Part shown: positions 1 through 5,965 of the stretch, piece after piece
How the letters are laid out: each line of letters begins with the position of its first letter
Numbering within the stretch: position 1 is the first letter of the stretch
Assembly (NCBI GenBank): GCA_030146745.1
Contig: JASLBD010000362.1
Coordinates: 1 to 6,920 of the forward strand
Length of the DNA: 6,920 nucleotides
Reading direction: 5' to 3'
Source of the DNA: Allosphingosinicella sp.
GTDB taxonomy: Bacteria; Pseudomonadota; Alphaproteobacteria; Sphingomonadales; Sphingomonadaceae
Position numbers and translations under genes: made by a program
The notes under the pieces: generated by a model
The model's database searches: none
What the model was told of the DNA's origin: nothing
Seen by the model: only the letters and a program-made list of their open reading frames with translations

Positions 1-632
1 AGGCCGTCCTCGAGCGCGATCAGCATTCCGGGAGCCTCCTCGTCATGCTCGTCCTCGATTTCGCCGACGATCTCCTCGACCACGTCCTCGATGGTGACGA
101 GCCCCTCCGTGCCTCCGAACTCGTCGACGACGATGGCGAGATGGACCCGCTCCGCGCGCATCCGGGCGAGCAGATCGAGCACGCCCATCGATTCGGGCAC
201 GTAGAGCGGCTTGCGAAGGAGGCCGGTGATCTCGTGGGGCGGCTCGGCGCCGGAGACCTCGACGGTGAAGACGTCCTTGATGTGGGCCATGCCGATGACG
301 CTGTCGAGGCTCTCCTCATAGACCGGCAGGCGGCTGTGGCCGGCCTCGGCGAAGGCGGCGACGAGGCCCTCGAACGTGATGGTCGAGGGCACCGCGATGA
401 TGTCCCCGCGCGGCACGGCTATATCGGCGACGGTGCTCTCCCCGAAATGGAGCAGGTTGCGGAGCATCTGGCGCTCGATCGGCGAGAGGTCGCCGACGAT
501 CGGCGCCTCGCCCTCGTGGCTCTCGATCGCCTCCTCGATCTCCTCGCGCAGGGTCGCCTCGCCGTCGTCGCCGAACAGCATCGCCCGGATGCCGCGCCAG
601 ATGCTGCGCTCGCCGTTCGCTTCGTCAGCCAT
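1..632 (-). CDS. corC: CorC/HlyC-family CBS-domain protein (3' end outside window)
   Basis: The first 210 residues are visible; the C-terminus runs off the left edge. This is the short, soluble form with no DUF21 membrane domain. After a charged N-terminal region, two CBS motifs follow, roughly residues 71-125 and 138-192. The second contains the family signature VDEFGGTEGLVTIEDVVEEI (169-188), followed by an acidic stretch. The missing part should hold the small C-terminal CorC_HlyC domain. The family is linked to magnesium/cobalt efflux or membrane-associated ion homeostasis, with CBS modules that bind adenosyl ligands; the exact role here is inferred. The ATG at 632 shares one base with the TGA of ybeY (TGATG), so translation is probably coupled. 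This position next to ybeY is standard for corC. The family assignment is firm, the transport role is not. Confidence 0.93.
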   Translation of the reverse strand, partial: MADEANGERSIWRGIRAMLFGDDGEATLREEIEEAIESHEGEAPIVGDLSPIERQMLRNLLHFGESTVADIAVPRGDIIAVPSTITFEGLVAAFAEAGHSRLPVYEESLDSVIGMAHIKDVFTVEVSGAEPPHEITGLLRKPLYVPESMGVLDLLARMRAERVHLAIVVDEFGGTEGLVTIEDVVEEIVGEIEDEHDEEAPGMLIALEDG

Positions 633-1141
633 CAGTGGTGGATCTCATAGGGGTCGGCGATCCCGAGGGCCGCAAGCGCGCGCCGCTCGGCCTCTTCCAT
701 CGCCTCGGCATCCTCGTCCCCCTGCTCATGGTCGTAACCTAGCAGATGGAGCATGCCATGGACCACCAGATGGGCGGCGTGGCTGCAGACCTGGATGCCC
801 TTCTCCGCCGCCTCGCCGGCGCAGACGCCGTGAGCCAGGACGATGTCGCCGAGCAGCGCCTCCCCTTCCGCGGCGCCGGCGAGCGAGGCTAGCTGATCCG
901 GCTCGACCATCGGGAAGGAAAGGACGTTGGTCGCCTTCTCCTTGCCCCGCCAGGCGGCGTTCAGGCCCTTCACCTCCTCGTCGGAGGTGAACCGGACCGA
1001 GACTTCGGCGGTGAGGCCGCTTTCCAGGAGACCAGCCACGCCGCTCTGCGCCACGGCGGCGCGAACCGCCGCCTCGGCGAGCTGCGCCCAGTCGGTGCTA
1101 CTGTCCCAGTCTTCCGAGACGTCCGCTTCGACGAGGATCAC
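632..1141 (-). CDS. ybeY: YbeY endoribonuclease / rRNA maturation factor
   Basis: The protein is 169 residues, a normal length for the family. YbeY is a single-strand-specific, metal-dependent RNase involved in 16S rRNA 3'-end maturation and 70S quality control in the cytoplasm. The zinc-binding signature HGMLHLLGYDH is at residues 128-138, giving the three ligands H128, H132 and H138. The conserved TNVLSFP (71-77) and LGDI (97-100) blocks precede it. The start is a GTG at 1141 that overlaps the TGA of phoH by four bases (GTGA); no other start fits the conserved N-terminus as well. The stop shares one base with the ATG of corC. Both junctions argue for translational coupling inside the operon. 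Nothing is truncated or missing. Confidence 0.97.
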   Translation of the reverse strand: MILVEADVSEDWDSSTDWAQLAEAAVRAAVAQSGVAGLLESGLTAEVSVRFTSDEEVKGLNAAWRGKEKATNVLSFPMVEPDQLASLAGAAEGEALLGDIVLAHGVCAGEAAEKGIQVCSHAAHLVVHGMLHLLGYDHEQGDEDAEAMEEAERRALAALGIADPYEIHH

Positions 1142-2142
1142 GCCGCCTTGCCCTCGTAGGCCTCGACGATCTTCCCCACCAGCGGATGACGCACCACGTC
1201 GCCCGCGCCGAAGCGGACGGTGGCGATCTTGGGGATGCCCTCGACCTTGGCGACGGCATCGGCCAGGCCCGACTTGCCGGCTTCGGGCAGATCGACCTGG
1301 AGCGGATCGCCGCAGATCACCATCCGGCTGCGCATTCCGAAGCGGGTGAGGAACATCTTCATCTGCGCGGGGGTCGTGTTCTGCGCCTCGTCGAGGATGA
1401 TGAAGGCGTCGTTCAGGGTGCGTCCGCGCATGAAGGCGATGGGCGCGATCTCGATCTCGCCGGACGCGATCCGCCGCTCGACCTGCTCGGCCGGAAGCAT
1501 GTCGTAGAGCGCGTCGTAGAGCGGCCTCAGATAGGGATCGACCTTCTCCTTCATGTCGCCCGGAAGGAAGCCCAGGCGCTCGCCCGCCTCCACCGCCGGC
1601 CGCGAGAGGATCAATCGGTCGACGGACCCGCCGATCAGCTGCTGAACCGCTTGGGCGACGGCCAGATAGGTCTTGCCGGTGCCCGCCGGCCCGAGCGCGA
1701 AGATCATCTCGTCGCGGCCCAGGGCCTCCATGTAGACGGCCTGCATCTTGGAGCGCGGGACGATCGTCTTCTTGCGGGTCCGGATCATCACCTTGGGCGG
1801 CTCGGCCACGTCCTTGGTGATGATCCCGTCGAGGGTCGGCTGGCCCGACATGGCGATGATCGCGTCGACCATTCCGGCGTCGATATCCTGCCCCTCGTCG
1901 AGCCGGTTGTAGAGGCCGAGAAGGACGTCGCGCGCCCGCGCCGCGTCCTCGGGCTCGCCCTCGATCTGCACCTTGGCCCCGCGCGCGGCGATATAGACTC
2001 CGAGCCGGTCCTCGATGGCGACGAGATTTCGGTCGAACTCGCCGAACAGGGGGCCGAGCAGATGCGGCTGCTCGAACTCGAGCTCCAGCCTGGCGCGAGG
2101 GGCCGCGGCGACGGCGGGGTCCGGGGCTTTCTTGGGCGGCAT
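1138..2142 (-). CDS. phoH: PhoH-like ATPase (PhoH/YbeZ family)
   Basis: This is a 334-residue cytoplasmic P-loop NTPase of the PhoH/YbeZ type, the usual partner of YbeY and probably acting in RNA metabolism. Residues about 20-80 form the small N-terminal domain typical of YbeZ. The ATPase domain follows, with Walker A GPAGTGKT at 151-158, the SRPAVEAGERLGFLPGD block at 180-196, Walker B FIILDEAQN at 247-255, and a sensor-like MVICGDPLQVDLP at 274-286. The frame stays open far upstream inside miaB, but that part is an out-of-frame shadow. The ATG at 2142 gives the family N-terminus and overlaps the miaB TAA by one base (TAATG). The upstream Shine-Dalgarno is weak, so initiation probably relies on ribosomes finishing miaB. 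The stop overlaps the ybeY GTG. The precise biochemical function of the family is not settled. Confidence 0.97.
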   Translation of the reverse strand: MPPKKAPDPAVAAAPRARLELEFEQPHLLGPLFGEFDRNLVAIEDRLGVYIAARGAKVQIEGEPEDAARARDVLLGLYNRLDEGQDIDAGMVDAIIAMSGQPTLDGIITKDVAEPPKVMIRTRKKTIVPRSKMQAVYMEALGRDEMIFALGPAGTGKTYLAVAQAVQQLIGGSVDRLILSRPAVEAGERLGFLPGDMKEKVDPYLRPLYDALYDMLPAEQVERRIASGEIEIAPIAFMRGRTLNDAFIILDEAQNTTPAQMKMFLTRFGMRSRMVICGDPLQVDLPEAGKSGLADAVAKVEGIPKIATVRFGAGDVVRHPLVGKIVEAYEGKAA

Positions 2143-3542
2143 TACAGCGTCGCCCCAGCGGTTTCCCGGCGAAGGCCGGGACCCAGTCCTTCCGTCCGCG
2201 CCACTGGGCCCCGGCCTTCGCCGGGGAGCACGGCCCGGCCTGCCAGGCTGTTCGGCCCCGCCGAGACGATCTCGACCTCGATCATGTCCCCGATTCCGGC
2301 CCCGGTCTCGACATGGACCGACTGCAGCCACGGCGTCTTGCCGATCATCTGCCCGGGCCTCTTGCCCGGCCGCTCCAGAAGCACGCGGGTCCTCCGGCCC
2401 ACGCTCGCGCTGTTGAACCCGAGCTGCTGCTCGTTGAGCAACGCCTGAAGCCGCTGCAGCCTCTCGTCCATCACTGATCGGGGCAGTTGATCCTCCATGG
2501 CCGCCGCGGGAGTGCCCGGGCGCGGCGAATATTTGAACGAGTAAGCCTGTGCGTAGTTCACCGCCCGGACGATTTCGAGCGTCGCTTCGAACTCGGTCCC
2601 GGTTTCGCCCGGGAAGCCGACGATGAAGTCGCCCGAGATCGCAATGTCCGGGCGAGCCGCCCGGACCCGTTCGATCAGCCTTAGATAGCTTGCCGAATCG
2701 TGGCTCCGGTTCATCGCCTTGAGCACCCGGTCGCTGCCTGACTGGACCGGCAGATGGAGGAAGGGCATCAGGCTGCCGATTTCCGCATGCGCCCGAATGA
2801 GGCCTTCGGCCATGTCGTTGGGATGGCTCGTCGTATAGCGGATCCGTTCGAGGCCCGGCAGCCGGTCGAGGGCCCGGATCAGTCCGTCCAGCCCCTGCGC
2901 GCGGCCGCCCTCGTCCTCGCCCGTCCAGGCATTGACGTTCTGGCCGAGCAGGACGATCTCCCTCGCCCCGGCGCCGACCAGCGCGCGCGCCTCGTCCAGC
3001 ACCGCCGCCCACGGCCGGGAGATTTCGGCGCCGCGCGTATAGGGGACGACGCAATAGGTGCAGAATTTGTCGCAGCCTTCCTGAACGGTCAGGAAGGCCG
3101 ACGGCCCCGGCCGGCGACGCGCCGGAAGCGCTCCGAATTTCGAGAGGAGCGGCATTTCCGTGTCGATGCCGCGCCCCCCGCGCCCGGCCTCGGCGACCAG
3201 CTCGGGAAGGCGGTGATAGGCCTGGGGCCCGACGACGATGTCGACGCTGGGCGCCCGGCGCGGAATCTCGGCGCCCTCGGCCTGCGCGACGCAGCCGGCG
3301 ACGGCAATCATCGGCCGCGAACCGTCCTCGCGCTTCAGCCGGCCGATCTCGGAATAGACCTTCTCCGCCGCTTTCTCGCGGATGTGGCAGGTGTTGAGGA
3401 CGACAAGGTCGGCGTCGAGGGAAGAGCCGGCCGGGGCCATTCCTTCGCCTTCGAGCAGCCCGGCCATGCGCTCGCCGTCATAGACGTTCATCTGGCAGCC
3501 GAACGACTTGATATGGAAGGATTTGGGGTCAGCTCGGGTCAT
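2142..3542 (-). CDS. miaB: MiaB, tRNA-2-methylthio-N6-dimethylallyladenosine synthase
   Basis: This radical-SAM methylthiotransferase converts i6A to ms2i6A at position 37 of tRNAs reading UNN codons. The 466-residue protein shows the whole architecture. The UPF0004 domain has cluster cysteines C16 (FGCQMN), C52 (NTCHIREKA) and C84 (VAGCVAQ). The radical-SAM core has C157, C161 and C164 (CDKFCTYC), then the [16 protein letters not shown] block (264-279) and FIVGFPGET (306-314). A TRAM domain runs from about 376 to 438. NTCHIREKA favours MiaB over RimO or MtaB. The start is the ATG at 3542, ten bases after the plsC stop. The last 28 residues are unusual: residues 439-460 are encoded by a palindromic repeat, so this tail is probably a late addition not needed for catalysis. 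The TAA stop overlaps the phoH start. Confidence 0.97.
   Translation of the reverse strand: MTRADPKSFHIKSFGCQMNVYDGERMAGLLEGEGMAPAGSSLDADLVVLNTCHIREKAAEKVYSEIGRLKREDGSRPMIAVAGCVAQAEGAEIPRRAPSVDIVVGPQAYHRLPELVAEAGRGGRGIDTEMPLLSKFGALPARRRPGPSAFLTVQEGCDKFCTYCVVPYTRGAEISRPWAAVLDEARALVGAGAREIVLLGQNVNAWTGEDEGGRAQGLDGLIRALDRLPGLERIRYTTSHPNDMAEGLIRAHAEIGSLMPFLHLPVQSGSDRVLKAMNRSHDSASYLRLIERVRAARPDIAISGDFIVGFPGETGTEFEATLEIVRAVNYAQAYSFKYSPRPGTPAAAMEDQLPRSVMDERLQRLQALLNEQQLGFNSASVGRRTRVLLERPGKRPGQMIGKTPWLQSVHVETGAGIGDMIEVEIVSAGPNSLAGRAVLPGEGRGPVARTEGLGPGLRRETAGATL
2163..2227. repeat. GC-rich palindromic repeat inside the 3' end of miaB
   Basis: Two 25-base arms (2163-2187 and 2203-2227) are inverted copies with 23 of 25 positions complementary. 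They are separated by a 15-base loop. The arm core is CCCGGCGAAGGCCGGG. I recognise this as a type of dispersed palindrome abundant in sphingomonad genomes; this is recall, not a search. It sits in the coding frame of miaB and adds residues 439-460 without a stop. In the transcript it would form a very stable stem about 20 bases upstream of the phoH start codon. No U-run follows on the transcribed strand, so it does not look like an intrinsic terminator. Confidence 0.85.
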
Positions 3543-3552
3543 CGCGCGGGCG

Positions 3553-4296
3553 CTATAGGCGATCCGCCGCGCCGCCGGAAGGGCTCAGGGCTTCGACGAT
3601 TTCGCCGCGGGCGGCCAGCGCCAGCGCCTTGCGGTCGCCGCTGGCCGGGTCGACCGGCGCGAGGAAGTGCACGGAGACCGGGGTGGTTCCGGGCCGAGTC
3701 AGCACCTTCCTGACGTTGGCGAGGCCGGGTTCGTCACCGATCCAGGCGAGGTCGTGAGCGGCCGCCCCGTAATCGAGCGCGACCGGCTGGACCTTCACGC
3801 CGGGGAGCGGCGGGAAGAGCGCGGCGAGCAGGCTGGCCCGGAACGGCAGGACGCCGGGTCCGCCTTCCGTCGTGCCTTCCGGAAAAAGGGCGACGGGTTG
3901 CCCGCTCGCCAGGGCGGTCCGGAGCGAGTCGGCCTGCCCGCGCACGGCGGTTCGCTCGGCGCGGGCCACGAAGACCGTGTCGTTGAGCCTGGCGAGCCAG
4001 CCGACCACCGGAATGGCGGCCACTTCCGCCTTGGCGACGAAAGCCGTCCCGCTCGCCCCGGCGAGGACCAGGATGTCGAGCCAGCTCAGGTGATTGGCGA
4101 GGAACAGCACGTCCCGCTCCAGCGGCGCTCCAAGCACGCGCACCCGCATCCCCGCCGCGCGCGCGACCAGCCCGAGGAACCGGCGCGGCCAGGGAGACGG
4201 GCGGCGCAGGAGCCTCCACAGATAATGGAGGGGCAGGCAGACCAGCAGCGCCGCCACGATCGCCAGAGATCGGAGGATGAGGCGGAACACGTCCAT
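3553..4296 (-). CDS. plsC: PlsC-type 1-acyl-sn-glycerol-3-phosphate acyltransferase
   Basis: The 247-residue protein belongs to the lysophospholipid acyltransferase family, which transfers an acyl chain to the sn-2 position of lysophosphatidic acid at the inner membrane face. One hydrophobic segment spans about residues 5-27, followed by a basic stretch ([12 protein letters not shown]). The catalytic HX4D box is NHLSWLD (H69, D74) and the substrate-binding block is LFPEGTT (137-143). PVALDY at 171-176 matches the later conserved valine-proline region. An ATG at 4296 is preceded directly by an in-frame TTG (4299). I prefer the ATG, with GGGAGAGG as Shine-Dalgarno seven bases or so upstream. 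That Shine-Dalgarno lies in an arm of the adjoining palindrome. An acyltransferase of ornithine-lipid synthesis (OlsA-like) is an alternative I cannot exclude. The TAG stop is ten bases from miaB. Confidence 0.92.
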   Translation of the reverse strand: MDVFRLILRSLAIVAALLVCLPLHYLWRLLRRPSPWPRRFLGLVARAAGMRVRVLGAPLERDVLFLANHLSWLDILVLAGASGTAFVAKAEVAAIPVVGWLARLNDTVFVARAERTAVRGQADSLRTALASGQPVALFPEGTTEGGPGVLPFRASLLAALFPPLPGVKVQPVALDYGAAAHDLAWIGDEPGLANVRKVLTRPGTTPVSVHFLAPVDPASGDRKALALAARGEIVEALSPSGGAADRL

Positions 4297-4299
4297 CAA

Positions 4300-4324
4300 C
4301 CTCTCCCGCTTTTCGCGGGAGAGG
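4300..4324 (-). promoter_or_regulatory. Hairpin containing the plsC ribosome binding site
   Basis: On the minus strand a perfect 10-bp stem, CCTCTCCCGC paired with GCGGGAGAGG around a five-base loop, ends three bases before the plsC ATG. The 3' arm contains GGGAGAGG, the only good Shine-Dalgarno for plsC, so the folded RNA would hide it. It forms the outer end of the larger palindrome at 4300-4431. The pairing is seen directly; an effect on translation is inference. Confidence 0.6.
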
Positions 4325-4431
4325 AGGGCTCCACCGCGAAGCGGTGGGAGGTGAGGGTCATGAGGCCGGTGTACAGACCCTCACCCTCCCGCTTCGCGGG
4401 CCCCTCCCTCTCCCGCGAAAAGCTGGAGAGG
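4300..4431. repeat. 132-base nested palindromic repeat between fur and plsC
   Basis: The outer arms 4300-4328 and 4402-4431 are inverted copies with about 28 of 30 aligned positions matching (one mismatch, one indel). Inner arms 4346-4359 and 4376-4390 match except for one inserted base. Between them lie two small hairpins, 4331-4347 (7-bp stem, GAA loop) and 4388-4400 (5-bp stem, TTC loop), that are also related to each other in inverted order. The centre is near 4367. The element therefore fills almost the whole 163-base spacer from the fur stop to the plsC start. CTCTCCCGC...GCGGGAG with GTGAGGGT is a motif set I recall as dispersed intergenic repeats in sphingomonads and other GC-rich proteobacteria. 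No coding capacity is evident. It could also act as a transcript-end structure for fur. Confidence 0.85.
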
Positions 4432-4459
4432 GTCCTCAATGGATCCGCCCTCAATATGT

Positions 4460-4882
4460 TTAGCTCTTGCGCCCCAGCGCCACGCCGTAAAGCTCCATCC
4501 GGTGGTCGACGAGGCGGAAGCCGAGCTTCTCCGCGATTCGGCGCTGAAGCGCCTCGAGCTCCTCGTCGACGAACTCGATGACCTTGCCGGTCTCGACGTC
4601 GATCAGATGGTCGTGATGGGTGGCGTCGGCGGCCTCGTAGCGGGCGCGGCCGTCGCCGAAATCGTGGCGCTCCAGAATGCCCGCTTCCTCGAACAGGCGG
4701 ACCGTCCGGTAGACGGTGGCGATGGAGATTCCGGCGTCGATCGCGGAGGCGCGGGCGTGCAGGGCCTCGACGTCGGGATGATCTTCGGCTTCGGAAAGGA
4801 CGCGGGCGATGATCCGCCGCTGCTCGGTGATGCGCAGCCCCTTCTCCGCGCACAGCGCTTCGATGTCGATCCTGCGGGTCAT
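4460..4882 (-). CDS. fur: Fur-family metalloregulator (Fur/Mur type)
   Basis: The 140-residue protein is a dimeric, metal-dependent transcription repressor. The N-terminal winged helix (about 1-83) includes the recognition helix region ISIATVYRTVRLFEEAG (52-68). The C-terminal metal and dimerisation domain carries HHDHLIDVETGKVIEF (89-104). Likely metal ligands by family alignment are H35, E83, H90 and H92 for the regulatory site and H89, D91, E110 and H127 for the second. The usual HHDHLIC cysteine is an aspartate here and the only cysteine is C11. The CXXC structural zinc site of E. coli Fur is therefore absent, as in alphaproteobacterial Fur/Mur proteins. Whether it senses iron or manganese cannot be read from the sequence. 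The ATG at 4882 follows a weak TAGGAC. Downstream lies the large palindrome, upstream a GC hairpin after mucR, so its promoter is unclear. Confidence 0.93.
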   Translation of the reverse strand: MTRRIDIEALCAEKGLRITEQRRIIARVLSEAEDHPDVEALHARASAIDAGISIATVYRTVRLFEEAGILERHDFGDGRARYEAADATHHDHLIDVETGKVIEFVDEELEALQRRIAEKLGFRLVDHRMELYGVALGRKS

Positions 4883-4922
4883 GTCCTACCCGCTTTAGCC
4901 GAATTGGCGCAGGGGTAAAGCC

Positions 4923-4942
4923 GCCGGGGCCCCGGCCCCGGC
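4923..4942 (-). terminator. Possible hairpin terminator after mucR
   Basis: A perfect 8-bp stem, GCCGGGGC paired with GCCCCGGC around a 4-base loop, begins 11 bases after the mucR stop codon on the minus strand. The sequence that follows is GGCTTTACCCC, so the T-run is only three bases. An intrinsic terminator or a 3'-end stabiliser is plausible. The strength is uncertain, and the stem may instead be a remnant of a GC-rich dispersed repeat. Confidence 0.45.
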
Positions 4943-4953
4943 GTCCTTTGAAC

Positions 4954-5382
4954 TTATTTCGCGACCTTGCCGGTCCGGCGGCGCTTGGTGCCCAGGCCGA
5001 TCTTCTTGGCCAGGGTCCGGCGCTGCTCGGCATAATTGGGCGCAACCATCGGATAGTCGCCGTTCAGCCCCCACTTCTGACGATATTCGTCAGGGGTCAT
5101 CTGGTAATGGGTCATCAGATGCCGCTTCAGCATCTTCAGCTTCTTACCGTCCTCGAGGCAGACGATATAGTCGGGCTTGATCGACGAGCGCACCGACACG
5201 GCCGGTTCCGGCCGAACCGGAGCCTCTTCGGGCTTGGCGCCCAAGCCGTTGAGCGCGTTGTGCACATTGGCGATCAGCTGCGGCAGGTCGTTGACCGCCA
5301 CGCTGTTGTTGCTGACATGCGCGGAAACGATGTCCGCAGTCAGGGTAATCAGGGTTTCAGTGAGTTCGTTGTTCTCAGCCAT
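4954..5382 (-). CDS. mucR: MucR/Ros-family zinc-finger transcriptional regulator
   Basis: The 142-residue protein is a small DNA-binding regulator of the Ros/MucR family, found mainly in alphaproteobacteria. There it represses exopolysaccharide, motility and virulence or cell-cycle genes at AT-rich sites. The N-terminal part (about 1-45) is the helical oligomerisation region, followed by a variable Pro/Glu-rich linker (50-66). The zinc finger at 75-92 ([18 protein letters not shown]) offers C75, D78, H88 and H92, with aspartate instead of the second cysteine. The family block [15 protein letters not shown] follows, and the tail is strongly basic ([11 protein letters not shown]). The ATG at 5382 gives the canonical N-terminus, with an AGG about eight bases upstream. 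It stands between rimI and fur with spacers on both sides, so it is probably its own transcription unit. Confidence 0.95.
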   Translation of the reverse strand: MAENNELTETLITLTADIVSAHVSNNSVAVNDLPQLIANVHNALNGLGAKPEEAPVRPEPAVSVRSSIKPDYIVCLEDGKKLKMLKRHLMTHYQMTPDEYRQKWGLNGDYPMVAPNYAEQRRTLAKKIGLGTKRRRTGKVAK

Positions 5383-5458
5383 GCTTTCGCCTACAAACTT
5401 TCTTCCACGGATGGTTGCGACTTGGCCCCTAGCCTGCGAATGGTCCGTTTTGGTGGTT

Positions 5459-5487
5459 TTTACAAGCGGAAATTAAACCGCAATCAA
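5459..5487 (-). promoter_or_regulatory. Candidate mucR promoter with inverted repeat
   Basis: On the minus strand TTGATT and TGTAAA are separated by exactly 17 bases in an AT-rich island within otherwise GC-rich DNA, about 77 bases upstream of the mucR ATG. The spacer contains GCGG-TTTAATTT-CCGC, an inverted repeat with an AT-rich core that would lie under RNA polymerase. MucR-family proteins are known to repress their own genes at AT-rich sites, so an autoregulatory operator is possible. It is a match by eye only. Confidence 0.5.
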
Positions 5488-5494
5488 ATTCAGT

Positions 5495-5965
5495 TCACGC
5501 ATTCGAGTTCTTGGCGAGGGTGAGAGCGTCGAAAAGCTGGCCGTCGCGGCCGGTGTAATAATTCCGGCGGCGGCCCACCTCCCGGTAGCCGTTTCGGCTG
5601 TAGAGCCTAACCGCATGATTTCCCTCGCGCACTTCGAGATGGAGTTGTTCGGCTCCTTTACTGGCGGCAACCGCGCCAAAGCGGTCCAGGAGCATCTGGC
5701 CCACGCCTTTGCCTTGCGAAGACCGGTGGACCGCAAGCAACAGCAATTCAGCTTCGTCGCGGACGATCCGGCCGAGAGCGAAGCCGATCACGGCATGGTC
5801 CTGGCGGGCCAGCGACAGCCAGACGCCCGTCATCGGCAGCAGCCCGGCACATTGCGGAGCCGTCCAGGCCTCGCCGAAAGCGGGATCGAAGCTGTCCTCC
5901 ATCACCCGCATCACCGCCGCCAGGTCCGCGGATCCGCCTTCGGTCACGGCGATTGCGCCGGTCAC
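5495..5965 (-). CDS. rimI: RimI-type ribosomal protein S18 alanine N-acetyltransferase
   Basis: The 156-residue protein is a GNAT acetyltransferase. The acetyl-CoA pyrophosphate loop is the RSSQGKGVGQMLLDR block (81-95), with QGKGVG at 84-89. It follows the strand ELLLLAVH (73-80). HLEVREGNHAVRLYSRNGY (109-127) is the RimI-like block, and the RRRNYYTG (132-139) plus DALTL ending is typical of RimI. The family acetylates the N-terminal alanine of ribosomal protein S18. The start is a GTG at 5965 that overlaps the TGA of tsaB by four bases (GTGA); the frame is open further up but that part is a shadow of tsaB. Adjacency to tsaB is the usual rimI context and supports the assignment over a generic GNAT enzyme. 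Substrate specificity cannot be proved from sequence. Confidence 0.9.
   Translation of the reverse strand: MTGAIAVTEGGSADLAAVMRVMEDSFDPAFGEAWTAPQCAGLLPMTGVWLSLARQDHAVIGFALGRIVRDEAELLLLAVHRSSQGKGVGQMLLDRFGAVAASKGAEQLHLEVREGNHAVRLYSRNGYREVGRRRNYYTGRDGQLFDALTLAKNSNA

Noticed and set aside
45..650. A 201-codon plus-strand frame at the left edge
   Set aside because: It is antisense to the clear CBS-domain gene corC and its composition matches a shadow frame.
2163..2227. Intrinsic terminator at the miaB-phoH junction
   Set aside because: The stem is inside a translated frame, no T-run follows on the minus strand, and phoH needs read-through because its start overlaps the miaB stop.
1186..2448. 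A 420-codon open frame on the plus strand opposite phoH and miaB
   Set aside because: It is antisense to two well-conserved genes, its translation is an Arg/Asp/His-rich shadow without a recognisable domain, and high G/C at third positions explains the lack of stops.
2143..3054. Extension of phoH to a 638-residue protein using an upstream ATG
   Set aside because: The added 300 residues are low-complexity Arg/Gly-rich sequence in another frame of miaB. The family N-terminus begins at the ATG at 2142.
2754..3713. A 319-codon plus-strand frame opposite miaB
   Set aside because: It is a shadow of the miaB codons with no domain, and it runs across the miaB-plsC gap without a sensible start.
4300..4431. 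CRISPR array or riboswitch in the fur-plsC spacer
   Set aside because: There are no direct repeats with unique spacers. The structure is one inverted dyad, and no known riboswitch core is recognisable.
4439..4918. A plus-strand frame of 159 codons opposite fur
   Set aside because: It lies fully antisense to fur, lacks a recognisable domain and has no supporting start signal.
4296..5045. A 249-codon minus-strand frame overlapping fur
   Set aside because: It is an Arg/Pro-rich shadow of fur that runs through the palindromic repeat. Fur is the convincing product.
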